Shown: positions 46,123-57,709 of the stretch, one piece after another
Layout of the letters: each line of letters begins with the position of its first letter
How positions within the stretch are numbered: the first letter of the stretch is position 1
Assembly: GCA_048013815.1 (NCBI GenBank)
Contig: CM106585.1
Location: 18,600,001-18,664,000, forward strand
Length of the DNA: 64,000 bases
Reading direction: 5' to 3'
Source of the DNA: Setoptus koraiensis
Taxonomy: Eukaryota; Arthropoda
Translations under genes and position numbers: made by a program
Notes under the pieces: model-generated
What the model was told of the DNA's origin: nothing
Seen by the model: the letters and a program-made list of their open reading frames with translations, nothing else
Database searches by the model: none

Positions 46123-46588
46123 GGCGTGTAGGCTTCAAGAAGAGAGGAAGGAATGGAGAAAAAATCATCCATTTGGGTTCATAGCAAAACCAAAGAAAAA
46201 TCAAGACGGTACAATGTCCTTAATGCAATGGGAATGTGCCATTCCAGGCAAAAAGGGTACTCCGTGGGAGAATGGTCTCTACAAACTCACCATGCATTTT
46301 AAAGACGATTACCCATCTACTCCTCCCAAATGTAAATTTGAACCGCCACTATTCCACCCTAACGTCTATCCATCTGGCACAGTTTGTTTATCACTCTTGG
46401 ATGAGGAAAAGGACTGGAGACCATCTATAACCATCAAACAAATACTGCTCGGCATTCAAGCACTTTTAAATGAACCAAATATCAAGGACCCGGCTCAAGC
46501 GGAGGCTTACACTATTTACTGCCAGAACAAGGCGGAATACGAGAAGAAGGTTAAACAGCAGGCTATCAAATTCGCGCCGGCCACTTGA
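46109..46588 (+). CDS. UBE2I: SUMO-conjugating enzyme Ubc9
   Basis: Single exon, 159 aa (human 158), collinear with human UBC9 throughout. It has the HPN motif in [10 protein letters not shown], catalytic Cys93 in GTVCLSLL, the Ubc9-specific KKGTPWENG insertion, DEEKDWRP, and the conserved end of the fold [17 protein letters not shown]. It carries SUMO as a thioester from the SAE1/2 E1 and transfers it to substrate lysines. AATAAA at 46625 provides a short 3' UTR. It converges with USE1; the stops are 130 bp apart. Confidence 0.98.
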   Translation: MAGIAACRLQEERKEWRKNHPFGFIAKPKKNQDGTMSLMQWECAIPGKKGTPWENGLYKLTMHFKDDYPSTPPKCKFEPPLFHPNVYPSGTVCLSLLDEEKDWRPSITIKQILLGIQALLNEPNIKDPAQAEAYTIYCQNKAEYEKKVKQQAIKFAPAT

Positions 46589-46718
46589 AATGATTATTTA
46601 TCATCATTTCACCAGAAAGAATCTTAATAAAGAGGTTAGAAAAAAAGATAAATGCTTGAACCTACCAAGTTTGACATTATGATGAGACTGTAACACAGAA
46701 CGAACAAAATAACAAATA

Positions 46719-47456
46719 TCATCTATTAATTTTACTATAATTGATATCATTGCTGTTATCCTTAGCCATATCTTTGAGATTCTTCGGAAATATTCTTATG
46801 AATATAACCATCATCAAAAATGTGCACGTAACCAAAACAATCGCGGCCCAAAGTTTACATTGACAACCTGTTCGCAGGAAATCTCCCAAACGATCAATGT
46901 TAGTCTTGATTCTGAAACTATTAGCCTCAGCGTTGATGGTGGCGTTCGAAAGAGTCTCTGTGTCTTTTTTTATGATATTATTGGCTAAAAACATGTTCTC
47001 TCTCAGATTAGTTGTTAGTTCCAAGATATTTCCTGTGATGCTATTTGTATTATCATCGAAGTCATCATTATCTTTGTCTTTGTAACCTGCCTTCCTCCTC
47101 GTCATCAATAGTTCCTCGCGAACTTGATTGTGATACTTCGTAGTTGTCCTTAGATACGTTTCTTTAGTTTCTCTATCGGGAGACAGTAGCTCAGCAGCCA
47201 AAAGTCGCTTTTCAGCTGATGGTAACTTTTCCGTATCAATCAGTCCGCGAAGGAACTGGATTTTCCTATTGTATTCCTCAAGAGTCTCACGACTAGGCCG
47301 GCTTACATTGAGACTCCTTAACTCTTCCAATTTATCCGCCAATGCATCGACATATTTTTCCACTCTCCAAGTCTTCTGATCTGCTATCTGTTGGCATTGT
47401 TTCAAGAGTCTCAAGAAATCAATTTCGTTACTGGTCTTCATGGTAGTTGGGTGCAA
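46719..47456 (-). CDS. USE1: USE1, ER SNARE for Golgi-to-ER retrograde transport
   Basis: Single exon, 245 aa. The N-terminal WRVEKYVDALADKLEEL and the segment IQFLRGLIDTEKLPSAEK match human USE1/p31. Residues about 140-200 form the SNARE helix (ITGNILELTTNLRENM ... NNIIKKDTETL), followed by a C-terminal membrane anchor (about 205-223) and IRIFPK, which corresponds to human IRIMPK. It acts with syntaxin 18, Sec20 and Sec22b at the ER. The tail continues about 20 residues beyond the anchor, longer than in human. It lies 232 bp downstream of TIMM23 on the same strand. Confidence 0.9.
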   Translation of the reverse strand: MHPTTMKTSNEIDFLRLLKQCQQIADQKTWRVEKYVDALADKLEELRSLNVSRPSRETLEEYNRKIQFLRGLIDTEKLPSAEKRLLAAELLSPDRETKETYLRTTTKYHNQVREELLMTRRKAGYKDKDNDDFDDNTNSITGNILELTTNLRENMFLANNIIKKDTETLSNATINAEANSFRIKTNIDRLGDFLRTGCQCKLWAAIVLVTCTFLMMVIFIRIFPKNLKDMAKDNSNDINYSKINR

Positions 47457-47688
47457 TCAATACAAGAGAGAGGCCAGATATTGTAACCATTGAAGAGAAA
47501 TAGATTATTGGACCATACACAATTATTACACTTCTAACACTTGTCATTGCATATCCGACGCGCGTGATTTAAATTCATACAGGAATTTTTCAATTGATTC
47601 CGATATAAAAGAGATGTTTTCAGCAATAGATTGTTTATATATTGATGAACTATTCTACTTAATATAATCTAAGCGATCTATGTGGGTT

Positions 47689-48198
47689 TTATTCGTAAAT
47701 TTTGGGCTTGATGACTTTAGTGTAAACTAGAGATAATGCTAAACCTATGGTTGTTCCTATTAACGAGCGTTGTAGGGTCTTTTGCCAATTGACGTTCCGA
47801 CTAGTGACAGCACCACTAATTAAACCGGTTACAGATGCCGCAGTCATCGTATTTATATCGTCGTCCTCAATGCTAGATGTCAATGATAAGGCCACACCAA
47901 TTGTGGAATATAATACTGCCACTACACCAAAAGCGTTCGCTGAAGATGTTCCTCCTTTCACTATGGAATTTATCATCTGTGTCCTCTTCACTGATAATGA
48001 AGGAAGATCTTTAATGAGGTTGTAACCCCTCACAGTGCCCAAAGAACCTCCAAGAGCCGCACCTGTCAGAACTGATCCTCCTATCTGACTGAAAGCCAAT
48101 TCCATCCGGCCTCTCTGATGACCTGGCGTGGCATTTGGTATTATGTATTGGTTTGGATCATTTAGAGGTGAATAGTTCAGGTAGGGGGAGCGTTCCAT
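47689..48198 (-). CDS. TIMM23: TIMM23, channel subunit of the mitochondrial inner-membrane translocase
   Basis: Single exon. The start is taken at 48198 (169 aa, MERSPYLNYSPL), because SPYLN and the following YIIPNATPGHQRGRMELAF align with human TIM23; an upstream Met at 48282 adds unrelated residues. Four hydrophobic segments of the Tim17/22/23 family can be seen from IGGSVLTGAALGGSLG onward. TIM23 imports presequence proteins into matrix and inner membrane. The N-terminal intermembrane-space region is short, about 40 residues before the channel domain. The stop codon TAA lies inside an AATAAA (47693-47688). Confidence 0.92.
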   Translation of the reverse strand: MERSPYLNYSPLNDPNQYIIPNATPGHQRGRMELAFSQIGGSVLTGAALGGSLGTVRGYNLIKDLPSLSVKRTQMINSIVKGGTSSANAFGVVAVLYSTIGVALSLTSSIEDDDINTMTAASVTGLISGAVTSRNVNWQKTLQRSLIGTTIGLALSLVYTKVIKPKIYE

Positions 48199-48591
48199 TA
48201 TATTTAGCTGACAAATAACAAACAATTTATCATAAAGTAATAATATGATATTATTTTTGAAGGTCGCCTCTCGAAGGTTCAAAATAGCACGTGTGCTCTA
48301 CTGAAGATAATGATGCGCGCGTGATTTAAAAAACAAAAATTTCGCGGTGCGACTGTATCGCTTTGGATAAGAACTTTGGTAAACCACATGAAAGAAAGTA
48401 AATATTTGGTTGGTTATTAATTTTATTGTTAAATTAGTTATTTGTTCGTTAATAATTGCTGTTGTTGTATTTGTTAATAATTGCTTGTTTATGTTGCACC
48501 TATGTAACATGTATGATGGATGCAATGAATCAATGAAGGGTGGTCCTTATTGAGAAATTGAGTGAGTATGTTCAAAAGTTTATGGAAGTTG
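48199..48591. other. spacer between TIMM23 and the alpha-mannosidase gene
   Basis: 393 bp, AT-rich, with the TIMM23 promoter and the 3' end of the mannosidase transcript. CAATAAGG about 45 nt past the mannosidase stop is a possible weak poly(A) signal. No gene seen. Confidence 0.5.
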
Positions 48592-51500
48592 TTAACTGTC
48601 ATAGACTATTTGCATCAAGAAGGTCCTGATCTCCATGGGACGCATTGTAATGATGAAGGGTTGTTCATCGATATTGTTCTCTATATTGAGCACATGATCT
48701 GAGTTTACATAGTCACCAAGCTCATCTGTGTAATTTTTGTAGGGATTTGAGCTTGTGACAAATTTGAGCCTGTTTGATCTAGCCACCTCAATATCTTGTA
48801 ATCCGTCTAGTGTCATTTCTCTCATTTTGATTACGCGGAAATTCTTGAACATGCGCCTCAACGAGATACGTACTGGCTTTGAAAAGTCAGCGTCCTCGTT
48901 GATTTCGAACACGTGCTCCAATCTAATTAGTACGTGATCGAGGTCCCACGATTCCAGTGACAACAAGTTGATCATTTTAGGTAAGTGTTCTTGCAGGCCA
49001 TTGAATTTGAATCTGTTCATGTTATTGTTTGTCATGGTGATGTCTTGCATTAAACCATTCTGCTGATTAGGGTTACCAATCAGCGAGTTAACATAGCCAC
49101 TTGGGGGCGCTTGAAACCATTGAATGGGTTGCATGTGCAATTGTTTGCTCAATTGTCTTGTTGACCTGATAACGTTGTCTATGGGACCAATTAACAGATA
49201 GTGTTTACCTCGTATAATTAAACCTCTCCTATCAATGCCTGGCTCATTGAGGGGCTCCTCCATGCCTAAGCCATCGTCTTGTAACAGTCGCCTGTGGAGC
49301 ATTAGTTCCAATTGGCCGTCCTTCAGGCTACTGGCGCCCTGTGGCCTGTCTGGCAATATAGACAATTGAATGTTTTGATCATAGTCTCTAATGAATATCC
49401 AACTAGTGATAGGGTAATAGTTGCTGGCTGTATATTCTGAGGTGTATAAGCGATAATCGGATCGATAGTTCTTCAGGCGTCTAATGGTCTCTCTACCGTT
49501 TGAGTCAGTGAAAAAGGTCTCGTTTGTGTGCATATCGGTCTCATAGTTAGATACAACCTCTCTACCATTATCCATTATCATTTGCGGCCCGCCACCCGAT
49601 ATGGAAGAGGCGCCACTCATGGGATTGTACGCATGCGGTGAGTCGTTGATGGGTATCGGGCCCACAAGCCAATGGAACTCGATGTAATCCGATTGTTTAT
49701 AGATACGAATAACCTGGGAGCACCATGGCGTGAACACCTGATGCAGTTCCTCAACAACGGGTCCGCGTATTATCTCGAATTCGGCCTTTGGCGCCACCTT
49801 TTGTGCACCTTCGTCACTAGGATTAAATATATAGGCGCCCGAATTCTTTTCTGGCCTATACTTTGTTGTATCGGCGTCATAGTAGAGAAAGTTTTGCTTC
49901 AGTGTCATCCGGCGACCGTCGGGCAAGATGACCGCCTTCAGCATGCCCGTGTTGCGATCTACAACGGCGCTGAGGCGACTGTTACCAAATATAGGGTCGC
50001 TGGTCATCATTTGGTTGCCCGTTTCGCGCCTGATCACATTGTTGTTTGAGAGCGCGGGCACTGCTCGTCGTGTCGCAAACGGTGTCGTAGAGGGCGATCG
50101 GCGGTGTGTGAATTGGGGTGGAGATAAGGCGGAAATGGGATGGAAATGGAAATAGAGTCAATACGGAATTGCGGCAAGCTTGGGGGCCGAGGGCCAAAGC
50201 CGAGCGGGAGCGATACTTACGCAACTGTCTGGGGTTGTTGGCCACCGAGCGGGTGACCACGCCCGGGTTTTGGTAGCCCAGCGAACCGGGTATCTTTTCG
50301 ACGATGTAGCTGGCCATGGTGAGCGGCGGCAGCACGGTCGCAAATATGAACTCCTTGCTCACCTCGGGGTCGATGATGCCGTACTCCTGTCTCGACTCAA
50401 TGCTGGTCAATTTGAGCACGCTCGGCGGTATGGGCGTCTGTTGCGACAGCGTCGACACGGCCCCGCTTCGGATGCAACGATGAAATGGTGCGATGGTGCA
50501 ATGACGCAATAAGGAAATGAGGAAATGACGCAATGAGGAAATGACGAAATTATGAAATGACGCAATGATGAAAAATGGCAGCAACAGTAGGCAGCGGCCG
50601 GATGTGCGTGCTTGGGATGGATATACTTACTTGGCCTCGCGCACCATGTAGTGGCCGTCGCGAACAGGTATCTGCACGTAGTGCTGGATGACCTGCGAGG
50701 CGGGATTGTAGACGTGTATTATGAGCCGCTCGAATCTGTCCAATTTTTCGCTTATCTGACAATGGCTGGCGTTCAGGCTGGAACAAAATATGTGCTCGCC
50801 TTGCATAATGTGCATGTCAATGAGGCTCATGTTGTTTGTGTTGGTGGACGAGCGTCGCTTGTAATTGTGCTCGATGATTTTCGCCACCGATGTCACCAGC
50901 GAATGGTGGGCCCGTTTCATGGATTGCGCCAGCATGCGACTGTAGTCGTCATTGACAAACTGTTTACAGGTGCCAGTAACGGCATCGTGATGTTGCAAAA
51001 TGCCCAGTGTCTCTTGCAGTGACTCTAGCTCGTTGACGGCGTCCTGATTGCTGGACGGATTTGCCAGAACGCTAAGCTGTTTGGCGGCTTGCAAAAAGTT
51101 GTTGCCCGTGACTATTTGATATTTCAAGCCGGGCCTGCTAGTGAAATAGCCCGTCCAATAAGAATTGTGCGCGTCCGCATAGGGGAAAAAGTCGTCCAAT
51201 TTCACCGGCCACGATATGGGCGCTCGTTGGACATTCTTGAGGTAACACGAGGGCGTAGAGTAAATCAAATTGATCTTGTAGCGCATGGGATCCGATTGTA
51301 TTTCGTCAATGAGCAAATCCAGATTGGTGTACCATTTGTTTGCGTCGCGATAATGAAAGTCCATGCCCATGGTGACAATAGTGTGATTGGTGGTGTAATA
51401 TTTGGCCTGTTGTAGCATCATGCGCGAAAACTGAGCCGCCTTCTCCTTGAGATTGTATTTGTTTAATTGTTCATCGTTACAATTGACATCGTAACAAAAC

Positions 51501-52573
51501 GAATCGGGCGGCGAATACGTATTGGGCAGTATGCCCGTGAATATGTCACTCTTGTAGGCGCCCAACGACGGCGACGATTTCCAGATAAATTCCATGGTTT
51601 TTAGCCGCTGCCTGAACGCTTTGTCCTGAAAATCTATCCTGCCCAAGAATAGGCCGTCAAAGCCCATTTGTGACAGCAGCGATGCGTATTCGCGCGAATG
51701 ACCAAACGGATCTATTTGCCAGCCTATTTTTGGTATGCCGCCGCACTGGCCAAACAGCCGATACAAGTTCTTGTGGCCCAATGTCATCTGATCTATAATG
51801 GCGCTGTAATGCGACACGGCCTCGTCGTTCATGGACCAGCCGCCGCTAATGAACTCCAATTGGCCCGAATGAACTAATTTCTTGAAGCGCTGGCGCACAA
51901 ACTCGTTCTGGTCTCGCCACCAGCGCATCAGGAAGGCCGTCTCGACGAATATGAACCGGCGCCTGGTGGATTCGTTGAGCGACTTCACCACACTGTTCAG
52001 TATGGTCTCGACGTATCCGAAATAGTACTGATCGAATGTCTCTACCCAGCCGGTGTCTAAATGAGTGTGACATATTATGTGGACGTTGAGCATGCCGTCT
52101 CTGGTCGGGTGACAACTGCCGCCAACGTGCGTGTAACCGGGCGTGCTGCCCTCGTTGTCCTGGCCATTGTTGGCGCTCGACGAATAGGGCCACGACGACG
52201 ACGACGCACCGGAACCGCTCATTGGCGACGGCGCCGGCGCTAAAGCTGGACAGGTAGCTGGATTGTTGTTGTTGTTCAATTGAGGAACGTTGCGTGTATG
52301 GTGCGAATGACTACTCAGCGAATGGTAATTTACAGGTGGCGCCCCGTACAGCGTCGACGCTTCCGCCACCCGGGCATTGTTGTTGTTGTTGTTGTTGTTA
52401 TTGGCCAACAGGTCAATTATTGTGCTAGACGGTGATAATAATAATATGAGTATTATGTTCACAATGGCGAGTTGCCTAATTGCTGAATTGTTGTTAGTTG
52501 TTTGTATCACTTGTAACAATCTAGAGCTGCGATTCATTGTGTCTGATTCTGGCTTGATGCTGCTCTTGCTCAT
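48592..52573 (-). CDS. MAN2B1: lysosomal alpha-mannosidase (GH38)
   Basis: Three exons on the minus strand: 52573-50631, 50465-50221 and 50060-48592, joined in phase, about 1,218 aa. GH38 landmarks: CHTHLDTGW (zinc ligands His and Asp, about 169-176), WQIDPFGHS with the nucleophile Asp (about 287), YWTGYFTSRPGLK and LQHHDAVTGT (about 525). The downstream beta domains match MAN2B1 (GAYIFNPS, DSNGRETIRR, LMLHRRLLQDDG, MEIRTFLM). The enzyme trims mannose from N-glycans in lysosomes. The start is uncertain: Met 52573 gives about 30 polar residues, a hydrophobic segment (35-47), then an Asn-run and Ser/Pro-rich stretch of about 100 residues before the catalytic domain, long for this family. An in-frame Met at 52930 exists but adds low-complexity residues. 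Confidence 0.93.
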
Positions 52574-55500
52574 TTTTCGTTTTTCTTCTTCTTCTTTTGT
52601 TGCCTGGATACACTGGCCGCCGCTCGTCAATACCGGGGCCCTTCTTCTCCCTCGCTGCCTCCTGTGGCACAGACACAACTCACTGGGGCTGCTCGTGCAT
52701 GCCAGCCGTTTCACCTGACTAGGTAGCGGCAGATGGTGATGTCGTCTAGCCGTTGTTGTTGTTGTTGTTGCTGCTGTTGCTGTTGTTCTTGTTTGCTTGC
52801 TTTCATTATTTCCTGTTTCGCCGATAGTGACGCCATCACATGTCAGACGATTTGTGCGATATGCGCCATTTGTGTGATCTATGGGCAATAAAATCATAAT
52901 TGTGCCTCTCAAATGAATCTCGAAACACACGATCCTGCAATTCCACTGCTAAACTAATAATCGCTCTCCCTCTCGCTCTGTGTCTCTTTCTTTGATTAGC
53001 GATACAATCTCCAATCAATCAGACCATTTTCATCACGGCGATTATCTGATACCGTGTGTCTGCGCGTTTGTGTGTGTGCGTGTGTGTGTGTGCTCGAGTG
53101 CGGGGGATGATCGTGATTGAACTTGAACTGCCTAACTGTTGCTTTTATCTATGCTCGCTGCTGCACTGCTGCTGCTGCACAAACTAGTGTGACATTGACT
53201 GTTGATTGATGATAATTATGATGACAAAAACAGCGACGACGAGCTGAAAACATCCAACAGACAGCCAGTAGTCATACGAAACCAATAGACACAGACGCAG
53301 AGACAACAACCTCAAATGTCTGTCAAATGCAACTCTTCCCTTTCTAAAAATGTCTTGATACTTCTATTATTGTGTTGTTATTGTTATTCTTCGCCTGTAT
53401 GTTACGTCTCGTTGACTTGTGCTAGGCTCCTACCATTTGAGCTAATAGTGCAGATAGAGGCAATAATTGGGTCTAGCTCAGTTGTTGTTGCTCAGACTGT
53501 ATGTACGTTTGTGTGTGTGTGTGTGTGTTCGTTTCTTTCTATGTCACTTGCAAATCTATGTCACTGTAAGTAGTTCAAATAGTAGATAGAAAAATATAAG
53601 ACAGTGGTGAGAAAGTTAGCAATTTGAATATGTTTCTGCTTTGAATATGCGCTCAACGCGGAGAGGATCTCCTCTGGCCGACCATACAACTATCCGTCTA
53701 TCCAGCCATCATTAGCTGCCTACAGCGAGACACAGAATAGGTTAACCAGTTGGATATTTGTCGGTGTGGTGTGTTAGTGGTGTCAGTAGTGTGCCAGCAG
53801 TGTGTCAGTGGTGTCAGTGGTGTCGGTTGTGTCGGTTGTGCCGGTGGTGTCAGTGGTGAGTGTCCAATTAATGTCACACACACAGCAGAGCAGCAAATGA
53901 GAAGTCGCTTTTCATTAAGTCGCACAAATTCGCTTGCAGTCGAGAATATACACTCTTGTGTAAGAATACTTACTGCTCATATATATATATATATATCTTA
54001 TAATAACGTATTAATTATAACATCTGACGCAGCATTCTCCACTCTCTGGCTTGTCGTTGTTGTTACTTCGCCGTTGTCTAGAATCACTACTTGTTGTTAC
54101 TTGTTGCTCAACACTGGTTTGTGTAACTACTCTCGGGGACTTATCACGCAAAACAGATAAAGCCAAGAGAGATGTATGCAATCTTACAACTTATGCAAAT
54201 TAGTCTCTCAACTACCACTACTGGCAGTTTGTGATGACATACCAGTGTGCTAGTGAAATGCTTGTGTATTTCTGTTGCCGCTCTCGAAGTTGGCGCATAG
54301 TAGTAAAGTGAGTAGTCAACTTTTAACTTGTGAAGATACTACCTAATCTCGAGGTGTAAATCTCTCTTGTTGCCCTCTATTGTTTATTACCGTTGCCAAA
54401 CTACCAAAGGTAGTAGTAGTAGTGGTAGTAGTAGTTGTTGTTGTCTGTCAGACAGTTTTAGATGTGCGTAATAATAATAATAATAATAATAATAATAGTA
54501 ATAATAACGGTATGTATAACGGTTTGCTCTATCAACTTTGACAGTTTATCATAACGCTTTTAAACTTTTATTGTTGCGTTGTGTCTGTCTGCTTTTCGCT
54601 TTGTTTGTTTGGCGCTTAATGATGATTATCTTGAGACTTGCTACTTCTTGCAACACACGGCGAAGCCACATACAAATGGAGAAATCTCACTTTATTATAT
54701 GAAGTTTATATAACTCGTTGTTGTTGACTATGTGAATATGGATGGAGAAAAAGAAAAACATGTAACTATTAAGATGAAAATATAATAATAATTCTCGACA
54801 TGTATGTATATATGTAACCTAATGTCTGGCTGTAAGTGTTAGTGCAAGGGTCTTGGTAATGAGTTATCTCATCATTTGATCGCAACTTGTAAGCAACAAA
54901 ATGAAGAATAAGAAGAGTCGAAGAAGTCGTCGTCGCTGTCGTCGTCGTTGTCGTCGTCGTTGTCGTCGTCTTCGTCGTGGAGAGAAGAAGACAAGTCTCG
55001 CAAGAAGATGACTATTACTTGAAATGAACTGTCTTCTAGTGTCTTTATTATTATTTTTGCGTTGAGTGCCTACCCTCAGAACTCGTATACAGCGAGAATA
55101 TCTTGCTGTATCAACGCTAACAACTTGAGCGAGCTAGATTGTCTCACTCGTTCATTTGTCCACACGACGACCAAGTCGAAGAGGGCAACAATGATGACGA
55201 TGATGATGACGAATAACGGTTCTAGATGACTCCACCCGATAAGGTGAACTACTTTATGTTACTTTATATATACTACATTTATATATATATGTCCGAAACC
55301 ACCATAAGTATCATTATGTCTGCTGACAATGACCGTTAGGTGGCGTCGTTCTGTTCAATTGATTAGTCATCTTCCAATAGATACCTTCAATTCAATACAA
55401 TCGATGATAAATTAAATCCATTTCCTAGCTCGGTGTGTGCCGCTATTGCTATTGCTATTGCCGATGTTGTTGTTGCTGTTGATGTGTTGTTCATTGTTGC

Positions 55501-57709
55501 TCGATCTCATTGATGCCGAGCTCTTAATGTCAGCCGGTCTAATCCAACCACATCCATGCCCATGATGAGGTTAGTAGAACAAACCAATATACAACAAAAG
55601 GCGCGGACGGTAGGATTAAAACTGACCAGGTAAGGAAACGGCCACAATATGCTCGGATCGGATGGAATCATGACAGCACTAGACCAGATTAGATTACGCA
55701 ACAGTGCACTCATAGGTGCTGAATATGGAAATCGATTGTCAGTTTTTTAAAAACTGTGACACTCGTGACACCACACTGCTTTGTCTGTTTGGTGTCATTG
55801 GTGCGACCATGATGATTGCGGTGATAAAGTTTTACTTACAAGCGTCATACACAAAAAGCGATTTGTTGTTGTTGTTGATGTTGTTGCTGTTGAGGCTCAA
55901 AGAAAAACAGCTACGTCTACTCTTGTTTGTTATGGAAATTCGTTTGGCAATTCATTTCGTTTCACTTCGTTTCCAATCCCTATTCCGTTGCACAGTGTGT
56001 CAAACTGACGGCAACTGCGACCAACGCCAACAAGGTTATTCGTTTGTCGCAAACAGCTGCAAAACATTAGCCATGGTCAGTGACATGATTTACCATTGTA
56101 GTTGTTGCTGTCATTGTTATTAACAAAGACAGAAATCTGATGATGAAGTGACTCAAGTGCCCTGATAGATGTCATTCAGCTGGCAGTTCGATGTCATTGT
56201 TGCTGTCAATAGGCATGACCAACAATGAGGATCATATCACTCTAGATTGGTTGACTACTGCTGACTAGTCATGTTGCGGGACTGGTCAGTCTAATTTGTG
56301 TTGTAGTCAGTTATGTAACCCATAATGGGCACCATGGCCTTTAGATAATAGCGGTAATAATTGTGGTTGGGGATGCTGCTACAGTATACAGTATATACTG
56401 CTGGTGTGGTAGTACTAGTATCAGGAAGGAGGAAGAAGGAGTAATGATCGATCTTTTATTGCGACAAAACGACAATGCAATATATCTTGACCACTAGATA
56501 TTGGCTCAATCTTTTATTTATTCTTTAATGGATATTACTATAATAATATCACTATGGTAGCCGTTGCAGTACCCATGAAACATGTAAAATGATAGTTACA
56601 AAAATAATATCACATATTCGTGACTTGATGCAACAAATGCAACAATAAACGTGCAGTTTTAAATTGCAACCAAATTGTTGTTTTGTGACCATTATTTACG
56701 TGATATGTTTACCCCTTCCTCGCATGCAGAATATTGAATGTGCTGGATATGTAGGACAGAAAAATAGGTGTGTGTGTGTCCATCAATAAAAGAATCATAT
56801 GAAATCCATCGAATCGAATGGCCAGACAGATTATCAGATTGAGATCAGATTGAATACAATTAATACTGACAGTTGGATGAATTAGGTAGGAGCAAGTGTC
56901 TAAATATAGGCTAATAGCTCGATAAGCTATTTCATTAATCAGTCAAAAGTAAGTGTGACATAGATTGTTGTATTAGACATCCATTGTTATCAAACCTGGC
57001 ATCTAACCTATCATCCGTAAGTCAGTACCAAATGGTGAACACCGTTCTGACAAATGAATTGACTTGTTGATTTACAGCTATTTCAAGTGAAGTGAGCACA
57101 ACACAACAAGTGTGCTATACATCGTGACTGCTAGACTGATAGTTGCTGTTGCTAAGCTCGAACAACACTTGTTGTTCGTTTGTTACAATTGTTGACCCAT
57201 TGCATGATATTACATCGGACGCACACTGACAAACACTTGAACATCGAGATACTCTGGCCATTTTACTTTGTACCAACTCACACAGTCTACATGAGTCCAC
57301 TCCAACCAAAATAGCGAAATGACCATAAATTAGATGAGATTATTGAAGAGCCTTCTCTCTATACAAAGAAAGAAATCTCAAGAGAAGGCAATTGGAGGGC
57401 GAGATAAAAAACAGATCGTTTGATGAAGTTATCGGAAAACGCCTCGGGTTGAATGGTACTTATGAGGCGTGATGACGACATCTAATGCATATCGCTCGTA
57501 GTCTGGACACTTGATCAATCGCAACCCTTGTCAATGCACTACATGGTCGATCAATTGATTCCTTCATCTTTCATATGAACACACTCAATTGCAGGTGCGA
57601 TCAGAATTGAAAAGGATTATTATCACCTCTATTTAATAAATTCATTATGTGATCAAAAAGTTTCTAAGTAAAAAAATACCATTATACCAAGGAATACCGA
57701 AAGAATGGT
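52574..57709. other. intergenic region between alpha-mannosidase and HADHA
   Basis: 5.1 kb without a supportable gene. It should hold the mannosidase promoter and 5' UTR and the HADHA 3' UTR. Content: TTG/CTG tract (52750-52790), TG run (53068-53091), AT run (about 53981-53997), AAT repeat (about 54468-54497), CGT/GTC tract (about 54925-54988), and TTG run (55863-55890). Confidence 0.5.

Noticed and set aside
55716-56123. 135-aa frame with hydrophobic segments
   Set aside because: No family resemblance; Leu run comes from a TTG repeat; no supporting gene structure.
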